From Bactericera cockerelli (taxonomy: Eukaryota; Arthropoda; Insecta; Hemiptera; Triozidae): 64,000 bases of DNA. Location: assembly GCA_024516035.1 (NCBI GenBank), contig JAMCCL010000015.1, positions 434,001 through 498,000 of the forward strand. The letters are read 5' to 3'. Numbering within the stretch: the first letter of the stretch is position 1; every line of letters starts with the position of its first letter. The notes under the pieces were generated by a model. That model worked only from the letters and a program-made list of their open reading frames with translations. It searched no databases and was not told the DNA's origin. Position numbers and translations under genes: made by a program. Positions 13,327 through 23,983 of this stretch are shown in pieces.

Positions 13327-13967
13327 AAAAATTATCCGGCACTGTTTTAAAAAAAACCTTACTTTTACAAAAACCTTACTATGACCCTGATCAGAAGTAA
13401 ACAAGAATATTTTTTTGATTTCATATGGTGTAAAACAATATTTTGAACCTATGAACATAAAAAAAAGTACTCAAAAATCTAACTAACGCTGAAATACAGG
13501 GTGTATTAATTTTGAAACTTGCACCCTACTAGCTCCGCCCCTGATATGGTTTTTGAAAATTTTAAAAGCTCATTATACTCAGCCTAACTTGGACTTTAAT
13601 TAACAGGAATAAAAAATATAGCATTCCATTTAAAATTCGCGAGAAAAATGAAAAAATATGGCCTAAAAGCCGGAAGGTCCGACCGGGGCCAAAAATAAAT
13701 ATGACCACGGGATGGGCCATAGGGCACTTCCTATACCTAGGACTTTACAGAATTGAAAAATTCCGTCGCGTTCAAAAGTTACGAGGGGGTGGCCACCTTT
13801 TCTGAAACATACTGTATAGAATCCAAGCGCTCTATGCTATGGAAAACGTCGACGTTCTCAATGGCTTTGCTGCAGTCGGATGAAAAGACTGTTATCTGAA
13901 TTTTGTGCAACGTGAGATGCATCCAATTATATAAACAAACGAAGCAAGTTTCAGTTGTACAGAAATT

Positions 13968-14617
13968 TATTAAGTTTAAAAACACTGCCAATTATGGAAA
14001 CAATACTTCCTCGTGAATGGTTCACATTGTATACACATACACATGGTAATTTTGATATTTTATACTAAATCACTTGTTTCTCAAAAACAACGTGATCGGT
14101 TTTCTTCAAATTTATTTTATATTGCAGAACACCGTTTTTTCTAGATTCTACAAAAAATCTGTATCAGCAAGTCGTAGACCTCTGTTTTTCATTTTTTGTT
14201 CAAAGCTAAATCATATTTTATTAAAAAATAATTATTAATCCACTATGTAAAACGCTAATAGGCATATACATACGATATCAACATCAGGTGTACCGTTCTC
14301 GAGATATAGGCGTTTAAATAAAAAGTTAGTGGTCAGGCGCATGGTCAATATCACCAAGAACCGCTGGTGCGAAGCTAATGAATTTAAAATTGGACCATCT
14401 ACACTATGTCCAAATTTTCGTCGAAATCCGTTCAGTAGTTTCTGAGATTTTCACGTCACAAGGAATGTATTTAACAGACAGACACAAAGCCAAAGTTGCT
14501 CAGAAAGTTATGAAATATGAAAAAAAATTAAATCGGAGCAAAAAAATATTTCTTTTTTTTTTACAAAAACGAACACAATACTTTCGATTTCTAATATTAG
14601 AAATTCATCGAAAGTAA
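13968..14617 (+). repeat. Dispersed ~650 bp repeat, family F1
   Basis: It begins near AACACTGCCAATTATGGAAA and ends ATTAGAAATTCATCGAAAGT, with ACAATACTTCC near both ends. Inside are TCACTTGTTTCTC, GTGTACCGTTCTCGAGATAT and AACAGACAGACA. Matching copies occur at 26015-26606, 41634-42299 and 62907-63634 (inverted), plus a 60-bp tail at 20545-20606. No coding frame is conserved, so I call it a non-autonomous repeat of unknown class. Confidence 0.8.
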
Positions 14618-16304
14618 TAGCTTCCTATATTTAAGACACTTTTGGATTTACTGAAACGATATGAAAGATAAGGCACAGATACAAGATTGCACGATATCTA
14701 TTTGCCTGATGATATCACGATCACAATTTATATTTATGACATCCAATTATTATCTAAGAATTTAAATAATATATAAGGTCGGACAATATAAATAATATAT
14801 TAAGTACTTGAAACTATCTATTTTTATTATGTTCTATTGCATAATTTAGACTTGGTCTCCATTAAAATTAATTGTAATAAACTGGTGTGAACATCACACA
14901 GCACGCCTGAAGTCAGATTCCACCACTGGTGACCATATTAGAGACTTTTTTAATTTTCAGATTGGTAACAGGTGTTTTATAATAAACTAGACGCGTTACG
15001 GCTAGGCCTGCTACGCGATGCACTAACCAAGGTATGGCCAATAATTAATTAGTATTTATTTATTGGTAGTTGATTTTATACATTACTTTTTCTCACTTCA
15101 TAACTATGGCCATTAAATTTGTAAGATTAAATGTATGATTAAGTACCCAAATATGTATGATTAAGTAATCTTCTCTGTGACACGACACGAAAGATTGAAC
15201 TAAAAAAGAGTCACAAAATGATATGGTAAAAATATTTCGAAGAAAAGATTTGTCAAACAGTAACTTATACAGGAAATAAAATCCTCTTTTTATTTTCCTA
15301 AGAAGTATAGAAAGTATGGTTTTTGGTCGTTTTTTTTTAAATTGAACTCATAACATTTCTGGACGAATTAGACTCGAATGAGAACACCTCAAAAACTCAC
15401 AACATACTTGTCAAGTAGAACTGTCTACGGAGACAAATCACTATAAAAGTAATCAAAACTATCATGGAAGTCAACAGAAAGGTATCCATTGAGAATAAAA
15501 CTTATGATCGTAAAACATTTTGATGAATGTTGTTAATCGAACCCTTTTACCTTTTACCATAATATCAGCAGCGGTAAAACAACAACAACAACAAACAATG
15601 TCGCATACCTTTGTCCTACATCAGCAGCAGAAGCAGTAGCACCAATATAACAACAACAAAATCATGACCCTTGTCGGGTTCAAAATCCTATAACGGGACG
15701 CTTCCTAGGGAAGCTCAACTATTTCTTCGAGTTTTGTCCATCTGATGGAAAGAAGATTAAAAGATAAAGAGCTAGTTATTTGTGTTGTTATGTCACCATT
15801 TTCAGTGGGTAACATCGACATTACGAGAACTAATGCTAATGCATCAAATCTCCAACCAACCATCATATTCCAATATCAATCTTGTATTATTATTATTATA
15901 TAATTCTTTATTAGATACAAAAGGACATTATGTACATATAAATAATAATTTTAACAGTGAAAAATCAAAAAAACAATATATACAATAAAAATGAAAAAGA
16001 ATAGAAAATATTTGAAAACATAAATGTCCTAACTAAAGGGCGGGGTTATTGCCTATGGCAATCTCTTCCACCCAACCTTGTAATGCCGCCACTGGTAGTT
16101 ACCCACTCTACAACTACCCTACAACAAAGAGGAAATGTGGCATCAGTAATGAGCACACTGAAGAAAGAAGACGTGTTAAATGAAGTATAGTATATCGTTT
16201 AAAAAAAAAAAATAAAAAAAAATCATAATAAAAAAAAAACACAATACTTCCCATTGATGTGCTCGGTCAACACGAGCACACCGGAAGATGTCACTTATAG
16301 ACAA

Positions 16305-16342
<38 letters not shown>

Positions 16343-16740
16343 ACCCTAATTGTCCTCACGAGGCTAGATAAAACTACCCTAATTGTCGTCACGAGGCTAG
16401 GTACAACTGCCTAATTGTCCTCACGAGGCTAGGGTAGGATCTGACATCCAAAGTACAGAGACAAAAAATCTAGTGTAAACATCACACTACTTTCCTTATC
16501 ATATTGGACATGGGAACAGGACCAAAAGCCACTGGTGACTGTAATGAGTTGTTTGTAAGGGATAACTTCCGGTACGCTCGAGTTGACCCAGTAAGTAAAT
16601 GGGAAGTATTGTGAATTTTGGCAAATTGATATAAATATTTTTTATATCAAAATGAGAGAACATATTTGCCAAATTTCATAGCTCCAGGTTCAATAAAACT
16701 GAAAATATAAAAATTGTAAAAAATCGGTGAAATGGTTCGT
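14618..16740. other. Gene-free region
   Basis: AT-rich, with no coding signal. A repeat near 15895-16080 ends in the GGCAATCTC type of wording also seen near 51070-51240 and may be a worn LINE tail. A fragment of the AGCTCAATGG SINE body lies at 16250-16312, followed by poly-A of about 30 bases. Confidence 0.5.
16341..16435. repeat. Tandem repeat, 33 bp, three copies
   Basis: The phrase CTAATTGTCCTCACGAGGCT appears three times at about 33-base spacing, directly after a long poly-A. Each copy contains the short palindrome CCTCACGAGG. Confidence 0.85.
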
Positions 16741-17481
16741 GAGTATTCGTGTAAAGATACACTTGCTTGCCGTGCTTGTGAGTATTCGTGTAAAGATACA
16801 CTTGCTTGCCGTGCTTGTGAGTATTCTTGTAAAGATACACTTGCTTGCCGTGCTTGTGAGTATTCGTGTAAAGATACACTTGCTTGCCGTGCTTGTGAGT
16901 ATTCGTGTAAAGATACACTTGCTTGCCGTGCTTGTGAGTATTCGTGTAAAGATACACTTGCTTGCCGTGCTTGTGAGTATTCGTGTAAAGATACACTTGC
17001 TTGCCGTGCTTGTGAGTATTCGTGTAAAGATACACTTGCTTGCCGTGCTTGTGAGTATTCGTGTAAAGATACACTTGCTTGCCGTGCTTGTGAGTATTCG
17101 TGTAAAGATACACTTGCTTGCCGTGCTTGTGAGTATTCGTGTAAAGATACACTTGCTTGCCGTGCTTGTGAGTATTCGTGTAAAGATACACTTGCTTGCC
17201 GTGCTTGTGAGTATTCGTGTAAAGATACACTTGCTTGCCGTGCTTGTGAGTATTCGTGTAAAGATACACTTGCTTGCCGTGCTTGTGAGTATTCGTGTAA
17301 AGATACACTTGCTTGCCGTGCTTGTGAGTATTCGTGTAAAGATACACTTGCTTGCCGTGCTTGTGAGTATTCGTGTAAAGATACACTTGCTTGCCGTGCT
17401 TGTGAGTATTCGTGTAAAGATACACTTGCTTGCCGTGCTTGTGAGTATTCGTGTAAAGATACACTTGCTTGCCGTGCTTGC
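16741..17481. repeat. 39-bp minisatellite, 19 copies
   Basis: Nineteen head-to-tail copies of a 39-base unit starting GAGTATTCGTGTAAAGATAC. They are almost identical; copy 3 has a T for a G, and the last copy ends in C. Because 39 is divisible by three and the unit lacks stops in several frames, long open frames run through on both strands, for example 13-residue repeats EYSCKDTLACRAC on plus and YLYTNTHKHGKQV on minus. These look like a by-product of the repeat: no splice sites, start context or non-repeat coding sequence supports a protein. Confidence 0.97.
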
Positions 17482-17853
17482 TGGAACTTGGCCGTGCAGA
17501 TTCATGTCAACAGAGATAGGTATGCCTAACTATAGAGGACAAGAGAACAACTAACATAGAAAGTCTCACAGTAGATCACACAAGTCGTAATCCCCCATAA
17601 CTTGATCATCAATCATATCTCACAGCACAATACTGTTCCTCCTCTCAGGAGAAGTCACAATAATAAAAATGAAAGGGACCATCACATAAAAAGTGTAAAC
17701 AAACTTAAAAATATGCCAGCAATGCACCTCTTGAATGATTTAAAGATCAGATAACCGTTATACAGGATTTAAGTGATTTAGGAACCTAAACAAGTGATAG
17801 ATAGAACTAGGACAGAGATATTTTATGTTAATACCCTTTAGAATAATAATAGA

Positions 17854-18017
17854 GCCCGAATTATGAAACAGGATTAGATTAACTTATCCTACACCATCCC
17901 TTAACACGTCCGCTGGTGGGAATTTCAGCCAATCACAGCGGATTTATATCAGCTGTTAAGTGATAGTGGCTTGGATTAAAAAATTCTATTTATTTAATCC
18001 TGTTTCATAATACGGTC
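17854..18017. mobile_element. MITE with GAAACAGGATTA inverted ends
   Basis: It starts CCGAATTATGAAACAGGATT and ends AATCCTGTTTCATAATACGG, an inverted terminal repeat of about 20 bp around a 120-bp centre. The same family occurs at 26617-26700, 51556-51700, 53643-53716 and, degenerate, at 3305-3470. It encodes nothing. Confidence 0.85.
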
Positions 18018-18029
18018 CTCAGAGCTGAA

Positions 18030-18540
18030 TTGGATCAGTTTGACGGAAATCAAAGTGTGTAAGTTATCTTCCAAGTGCCGTAGATTCTCATCGCACTCAA
18101 TTGTAAAACCTACATGAAACCCGCAAAACAATCTCTCTCTCCCTTTTAATCCCTCCCCCTCTAATTTCTCCCTATCTCTCTCCTCCTCCTCAACTGCCGC
18201 TAATAGTTTGTCGGAGGTATGACCAGCCGGGACTTGACAAGTTATCCTCCTATTTGGGATTTTGACCAGAGAATAACATGTCTTGGGCTTACTGCTGGAA
18301 TAATGAAACTCATTAGTCTTAATCAGGCCGGAAAAATAAGACGATATTATTATTAATATTCTTCGCCGCAGGTATGAAATATAATTATCTATCAAGCGCC
18401 GAAAATACTCTACAACATTCCTCTACAACTGCCGCTAACTCTCAAAACCTACACCAATTCCGCAAACCAGTATCTCCCTCCCTGACAATCACTCCCTCTC
18501 TCCCCTCTAATTCCTTTCTATCTCTCTCTTCCCCGCCGCA
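18030..18540 (+). pseudogene. Decayed tandem copies of the ropporin-like first coding exon
   Basis: Two degenerate copies of the start of the exon at 18544 lie just upstream. The nearer one (about 18365-18475) has CGCCGCAGGTATGAAATATA, then ACAACTGCCGCT and TCTCAAAACCTACA in the order of the real exon, but its frame is broken by indels. The farther one (about 18078-18205) keeps CCAAGTGCCGTAGATTCTCA and AAAACCTACAT. Each is followed by a CT-rich tract like the one before the real exon. A D-type SINE (18216-18345) split the array. These are duplicated splice-acceptor plus exon segments, not functional exons. Confidence 0.7.
18216..18345 (+). repeat. D-type SINE body
   Basis: Wording such as GACAAGTTAT, GATTTTGACCA, GGGCTTACTGCTGGAATAAT and CATTAGTC is shared with the fuller copies at 20765-20965 and 30856-31195, and with fragments at 4440-4525 and 38495-38615. 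The tRNA-like head is missing here. Confidence 0.65.
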
Positions 18541-18543
18541 GGT

Positions 18544-21500
18544 ATGAACTATATCTACCAAGCGCCGCAGATACTCATTCCTCCACAACTGCCGCTGATT
18601 CTCAAAACCTACATCAAGGCCGCAATCCGCACCCAGCCCCGCGACCTACTGACCTGGTCGGCGTACTACTTCAAGTGCGTGCATGGGGGCCTGGTACCCC
18701 CCGTGAAGCGGCACCTGGAGTTCCCTCTGTTCTCCACCGCCCCTTGGAGCTTCACCCCTGGCTTTCTGCATGTGCTCATCAGCCAGGTATTGGGCTTCTT
18801 TCTTTGTTGCTTAACAAGGGGCTTGGAATCAAATCCTGGTTGACGATTTCATAATAATAATAAATAAAAAAATTGTTGTAATTTCCAGTACAGTCAAACC
18901 TGGATAAGGGAACTCAGCGGACCGGAATTTTTTCTTCTTATATTCAGGATTCACTTATAAAGAAGTTATTTTCCCTTGAAGAGAGCTAAAATGGATCTGG
19001 AAATCTCTTATGTCAACGTTTCTCTTATATCGTTAGACTGTATATGTATAGTGTAATTAATTATCTTTTTTCGCGAGTGATAATTTCGCATGGTTTAAAA
19101 AAGCTATTCCTATTATAACCGTTAGCTTGGTCGATAAGGCGGCGGACTTGTAATCTGGAGGTTTCAGCGTTCCAATCCCGGTTTCAGAGCAGATTTAGTT
19201 AAGCGAGTTTGAGTAGTTGTGATATTACGAAAGTGATTAACACAAATAAGATAACTTTAAAAACTGCTTTAAAAAGTTATCTAAGAATCACACAAATCCG
19301 TGTGTCATTTTTGGGTTTTTTCCAAGAGAGATATATGATAAAAATTCACTTTATAGGTTGAAAGTCCGTCGATTTAATGATCGAGGTACATGCTAAGGTT
19401 GGTAGTCTTGTTTAACTACCCCCCGCTCCTAATCGATTAATTTTTCCATTGGGAACTTCGCAATTTAGATTAAATGGTTCTTTCCTCTCATGAACAGATG
19501 GGACGAGAAGGATTTGTGCCCGTTCCTCTCCTGTACGAAAAGTGGCAGGGATTGACCTTGAACAAAAGTGACCTTGACCGAATATTGCTGCTGCGCCACT
19601 ATCCGAAAGGAGTGATGGATATAGCTGAGCTCGTGGCCATTGCTGCAGGACACTTGTGTAAGGTGAGTGATGTTTAACATTGAACGGCATTGACCAAGTA
19701 GAATTAATTTGAATTGAAACGACCTTGAACTAGATTTTGATATGGAACGGCCTTGAAATATAAGGACCTGGAATTATAATGACCTTGAAATGGGAACCCC
19801 TTGAAATGCAATGACCTTAAAATGGAACAACATTGACCTTGAACTAGAACGACCTTGTTCTTGAATGACCTTGAACTGATATCATTTTTCGAGTGTTCTC
19901 CATGTTTCCCAATTCCCAGACCCTGGCTGCCACCATGAGCCTGGTGTGTGAGCTGCTGACCCAGGAACCTGAGGGTGGCAACGCCAAGATCCCTTTCGCC
20001 CTGTTCAGACGACTCTACCGGATGCTGGCTGAACTAGACTGCGGCCCGGTGAGTCAGCATAGGGTTGGGTGGAAGAGAATGACTCAGGCAATAGAAAAGC
20101 ATCTGTGAGCATGGTGTGCATACTCGAGCCTCCGTGTACCGATTGTGACCATTGCCCGTGGTCCAGAGATTCGGAGTTCGATTCTGGGTTGTGCAAAAAA
20201 AATTCTGTTATTTCCAAACTAAAAGAACACGTGAGGCTGGTATTTTTAGTTCAACCCAGGTTGGGTGAGGTTAATATGGGTAATTCCTACGATTCCCAGC
20301 GAATGGACGTTATAATTCGCGTCCTGTATAACTCAAATCAGGACGTTAAAACCAAAAATAATCAACTGATCACAATAGATCTCCTTGGGTCACAGTGTTA
20401 ATTGTATGAAGATTCTACTGAAACCCTACAACCAGGTCCGATAATAAAAAATGGTGTACATTTTTTTCGAACGGTTGAATTCTACATATTTACTGTACAA
20501 GTCATTGAGTTCCTCACTATGCGATGGTAGATCGCACATTAATAGAAAAACGAACACAATAAATACTTCCTATTCCCAATATTAGAAATTTCTCGGAAGT
20601 AATATTTGGTTCAGGACGAGTCAACTAAAGTAGGCTGAAGACCATCACTTCCTCCCTAGATGCAGCCATGCTGGTTAAAACAACAACATTCTAGGCTAAA
20701 TTAACTTTATTGAGGATTTTTGAAAATATTTTTTTCCACCTATCCAAACAATTTGTTTTATTACCGGGTCCCGGAGCCTCAGTGATCGAGGGATCGGTCT
20801 GGTAATCCAAAGGTCACGAGTTGTAAACCCAGCAGGGGCCTGACGTCCTCCCATTTCGGATTTTGACCACATAATAGGAATAATACCTACTTCTTGGGCT
20901 TGCTTCTAGAATAATGGGACTTATTAGTCTCAAGGGGGCAGTGCAAAATAAATAAGTCTAATATTTATTATTTTTCCTTTCCTATCCAGGTGAGACCAGA
21001 TGAGATTGTGGTGCAAGACATTATCCTGCCGTTCGGTGCCAAAGAGTCTAAGCTCTGGTCCATTCCAGAGGGAATATCCCCGGAGATTAGAGGTGAGTTT
21101 ACAGGTCGGAGGTTAGGTGTACCCCCTCAGGAATACAGTGGACCCTGGATATAAGAGAACGATAATAACCTCTTAATAAGAGAGAAAAAATACGATCTCT
21201 GAAGTTCTCCTACATTCAGGTACGACTGTATGAATACTTCAATTACTTCATGTGTGTCACCAAACTACAAATTACAGTGTCACTATCCACTTGGAAAAAC
21301 AGAAAAGGGAAGACCTCAAACCAGCCTGAATAAGTGAGTAAATCTGGATTATTCACAGGAATATTTCTTAGCATGACATTTTTGTTGTTATTTCGCTCTA
21401 CTAATATTTCGATAATACTTCAAAGCATATTTAGTGCCTGCAATTTAGAGCCCTCAAAGTAATTATGCAATGTGCCATGTGTTATTATTATTATCAAGCA

Positions 21501-23527
21501 AGTAAGAGTAAGTTATTGTGACTGATTCAAATATAATATCTTTAAAAGTTAGGTAAGTATTGGTCGTGTTAAATTATCTCCTCAATTTCTCCTTCCAGAT
21601 TTCATCCGGAAACACTTCCAGGCCCCCCACTCGGCAGAATCCGACAACTTAGAGGAGGAGGAGGCGCCGGAGCTGGAGTCATTGACCTTATCCTCCTGTG
21701 TGGATGTGCCGCGGCCATGCCTGGCTCGGCCATGCCTCCAGGACTCTGGCGAGCATAAGCCCTGCAGGAAGAGCGAGCCGGATGTGACACCTGAAGGTCC
21801 GCAGAGGGATTCCCGAGAGGGACTCCAGGTGAGTACACAACAGTGACGCGTTGCTAGGCAACGAAGTGATGGTAAATTCATACTTGAGCGCTTGAGCTCA
21901 AGAAATTACTCAAAAATATGCATTCAAAATAGGAAAACTTTCGGGTTTATGGAGTAGGTAATCAGTACACCTCTAACCGCAAAAAAACACTAGTAAGTGA
22001 ACGGAACCAAGTATATTAATAGCCCCATTGCTCTCGTCTCGATGTTAGAATACTACAAGCCATCTAAATCCCACGGCTTTTGTAGTCCTTCGTGCACTGT
22101 CTTGCTGCCGAACAAAATTGGTCAGAGGTGTACAGAAAAACTTTCTGGTTTATGGCCTGTTCTAAAAAACAAGCAGAAGAAAAATATACTAACATCATTT
22201 CTCAATTCACTTCCTTCCACACCCTGTCCACTGTCCAGGTCTGGGGCGACACGTGCCAGCACAGAGGCTACCCGCTAGAGAGCAGTGAGGAGGAGTCAGT
22301 CTCCGCCAGCCAGCCAGCCCCCTCAGAGGTGCCGGCAGAGGAGCTGGCGAAGGAGACCCCAGCAGACAGAGTGGAGGCGGATGCCGAAACACAACACAGA
22401 CCTGAGGAGACTGAGGGCAGGGACATTGATGACGCGGAAGAGAATGAAATGGGTGAGAGAAAAACTCTTTTAAAACGCAAGATTGTAGATGTATAAAATA
22501 CTATTATTAGTGCTAATCATAATCGTGATACAGAAAAAATTCTATTCGCTCCGAACACGTGAGGCTGGCATATCTATAGCCTATTAGTAAGGCTGGGTGA
22601 GGCTACTAATGTGGGTAGCTGGTACGATTCCAGCGAATTGAGTGTAAAACCCCGTCCTGACTGTATCAAATCAGGATGTGAAAACCAAATAAAATCAATG
22701 GACGTGGAAGGAGCCTAGACATTGGATTTGGGCGTCCATATAATCTTCTCACCACTGTGATATAGGCATGTGTGTCTCTCTCACAGACACGGAATTATTA
22801 TTATACACTACATTTCACTCTCGTATTTCTCTAGATATAGCCTCCTTGCTCACTATTTCATCACTTCCCAAACTCGACCCCCATACCGAGGACCAACTGA
22901 GCTCTCGGCAAGAGGATGAAAACAGTCTTGGTTTGTCGACCGCTGGATTTGGGCTGGGAGGACCCCCGGAGTTTGGACCCCGGATGGAAGGGGAAAGTCT
23001 CACTCAAAGTGAAGCAGAATCCCAGATATCTTTCGCCTCCATGGGTAAGTCAATGTAGTAAATTTGGTTATCATATTTGTGTTAATCACTTTCTCGATAT
23101 CACAACTACTCAAACTTGCTTTACTAAATCTACGCTGAATGCGGGACTTGAACCACCGATCTCCAGGTTATAAGTTTTCCACCTTATCGATCAAGTTTTC
23201 CACCTTATTGGTTAGTGTTGTAAATTTATATCAATGACGCTACGCGACGCCTTGACACCACAGACAATAGTAAAACTTTCCTCCCCCTCCCCAGGCGAGA
23301 TCCTCCTCCGCTACCATGTGCCGGGGATAGGCCCCCCCGTGCCCCCCTGGCAGATAGAGCAGGTGCTGGACTTCATGCTGCATGCGGCTGCGGCTCAGGA
23401 CCGCTTCGTGATGCCGCGCAACATCCGCAGCCGCGGCTGCCCCCCCCTGGACATCATGGAGGCGGCTGAGGTGCCGGGGGACACGGCTAGCTACGATAGC
23501 ATCAAGTCAAGAGCCACGCTGCTGTGA
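18544..23527 (+). CDS. Ropporin-like protein (RIIa domain), eight coding exons
   Basis: Coding exons are 18544-18786, 19498-19662, 19920-20048, 20990-21092, 21599-21828, 22239-22452, 22835-23044 and 23295-23527. All have GT donors and AG acceptors, and the phases agree throughout, giving 508 residues ending at TGA 23525. Ropporin family proteins bind the amphipathic helix of A-kinase anchoring proteins through an N-terminal RIIa-type domain and belong to the sperm fibrous sheath or ciliary radial spokes. Residues 9-50 (PPQLPLILKTYIKAAIRTQP, then DLLTWSAYYF) match this domain, and residues to about 215 follow the family (ELLTQEPEGGNAKIPFALF). Residues 220-430 form an acidic Ser/Pro/Glu-rich tail, and residues 432-508 a GEILLRYHVPGIGPPVPPW segment. 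Human ropporin is 212 residues, so the tail is an extension. ATG 18544 is three bases after a polypyrimidine-CAG, suggesting an upstream untranslated exon. Introns contain SINE insertions. Confidence 0.88.
18892..19031 (+). mobile_element. pogo/Tigger-like MITE in ropporin-like intron 1
   Basis: It starts TACAGTCAAACCTGGATAAG and ends GTTAGACTGTA, giving CAGT/ACTG ends with TA at the flanks as in pogo/Tigger-type elements. About 140 bp, non-coding. Confidence 0.6.
19120..19262 (+). repeat. tRNA-Thr-like SINE in ropporin-like intron 1
   Basis: TAGCTTGGTCGATAAGGCGG, loop CTTGTAA and TTCCAATCCCGGTTTC are in the family order, followed by the AAGTGATTAACACAAATA tail. Confidence 0.8.
19553..19874 (+). 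promoter_or_regulatory. Cluster of TGACCTTGA motifs (possible nuclear-receptor half-sites)
   Basis: TGACCTTGA, the complement of the extended half-site TCAAGGTCA used by monomeric receptors such as FTZ-F1 and ERR, occurs exactly at 19553, 19569, 19780, 19834 and 19866. Several one-mismatch copies (CGACCTTGA, GGCCTTGA) lie between. The first two are inside exon 2 and the rest in intron 2. The intron stretch reads like a degenerate short repeat that may have grown from the exon sequence, so regulatory use is only a possibility. Confidence 0.25.
20122..20375 (+). repeat. V-type tRNA-derived SINE in ropporin-like intron 3
   Basis: The head reads GAGCCTCCGTGTACCGATTG, then a B-box-like GAGTTCGATTCTGGG. 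The body has ACACGTGAGGCTGGTATTT, TGGGTGAGGTTAATATGGG and GATTCCCAGCGAATGGA. Other copies are at 22552, 48178, 54203, 57524, 61855 and 62660. Confidence 0.8.
20545..20606 (+). repeat. Tail fragment of repeat family F1
   Basis: It matches the last 60 bases of the F1 repeats, with ACGAACACAAT, ATTAGAAATTTCTCGGAAGT. Confidence 0.7.
20765..20965 (+). repeat. D-type SINE in ropporin-like intron 3
   Basis: A degenerate tRNA-like head (GAGCCTCAGTGATCGAGGG) is followed by GATTTTGACCACATAATAG, GGGCTTGCTTCTAGAATAAT and GGGACTTATTAGTCTC, matching the copy at 30856. Confidence 0.7.
21129..21230 (+). mobile_element. pogo/Tigger-like MITE fragment in intron 4
   Basis: CAGTGGACCCTGGATATAAG at the left and TTCAGGTACGACTGTA at the right resemble the copy at 18892. 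Shortened centre. Confidence 0.5.
22552..22810 (+). repeat. V-type SINE body in ropporin-like intron 6
   Basis: It lacks the tRNA-like head. It has ACACGTGAGGCTGGCATAT, GGGTGAGGCTACTAATGTG and a longer tail running through TCTCACCACTGTGATA to ACACGGAATTATTATTA. The same tail follows the copy at 61855, so the full V element is longer than the other copies suggest. It ends 25 bases before exon 7. Confidence 0.7.
23063..23195 (-). repeat. tRNA-Thr-like SINE in ropporin-like intron 7
   Basis: On the minus strand it shows GATCGATAAGGTGG, a loop region with TATAACC, and GGTTCAAGTCCCGCATTC, followed by the GTGATATCGAGAAAGTGATT tail. A short re-duplication of CTTATCGATCAAGTTTTCCA lies at its head. 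Confidence 0.75.
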
Positions 23528-23542
23528 GGCTGCGTAATGGAG

Positions 23543-23772
23543 CCAGAGATTTTAATAGCAGCCAGAGATTTTAATAGAAATTTTATTAGGAGCTAGTAAT
23601 TTTAATAGCAGCCAGAATTTTAATAGATTTTTTTTAGGAGCCAGTAATTTTAATAGCAGCCAGAGATTTTAATAGAATTCTTTTAGGAGCCAGTAATTTT
23701 AATAGCAGCCAGAGATTTTAATAGAATTCTTTTAGGAGCCAGTAATTTTAATAGCAGCCAGAGATTTTCTTA
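23543..23772 (+). repeat. Tandem repeat in the ropporin-like 3' UTR
   Basis: Units of about 58 bases built from AGCCAGAGATTTTAATAG and AGGAGCCAGTAATTTTAATA repeat four times straight after the stop codon. They are likely in the transcript, since AATAAA polyadenylation signals come later. Confidence 0.85.
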
Positions 23773-23983
23773 TTAGTTGTGTGCAGGACGTGTAGGTGTA
23801 GGAGGGCCATGTCTAGATTGTAAAGTAGAGTTAAGGCAGTACATGTCGTGGCTCTGGTGGTTCAAATTTCTTAACTATTAGGTAGTTGGATAATATAGTT
23901 AAAAAAAAAAATTATTCGCACTTTTGGTTGGTCAATGTGGTCTAATAATAATTAGAATCTTAATCGTACGTGCCTATTATACT

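Larger units (their letters stand above)
12290..13475. repeat. Inverted pair of ~130 bp segments with a SINE between
   Basis: Sequence at about 12285-12410 (TACACCATATGACATCAAAA, TCAGGGTCATAGTAAGG) is repeated inverted at about 13335-13475. Between them are a 5S-derived SINE, poly-T with a CT run near 12745-12770 and a GA run at 13271-13323. This gives the right half of the 5.8 kb block a second foldback structure. Confidence 0.6.
7992..13818. mobile_element. 5.8 kb block bounded by ~340 bp inverted repeats
   Basis: The sequence at 7992-8333 (starting TATACAGTATGTTTCAG) is repeated in inverted orientation at 13478-13818, ending CTGAAACATACTGTATA, with only scattered differences over about 340 bp. 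A TA next to each end may be a target duplication. The inside contains two foldback elements, a tRNA-like SINE, a 5S-derived SINE and another pair of inverted segments near 12290-12410 and 13335-13470. No transposase frame is visible. It is either one large non-autonomous element swollen by nested insertions, or two copies of a smaller element in opposite orientation. Confidence 0.65.

Noticed and set aside
16741..17481. CRISPR-like array
   Set aside because: The repeats are directly adjacent with no unique spacers, and the DNA is eukaryotic.
16676..17554. Four long open frames of 262-275 codons on both strands
   Set aside because: They all run through the 39-bp minisatellite and consist of one 13-residue word repeated 19 times. 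No independent coding evidence exists.
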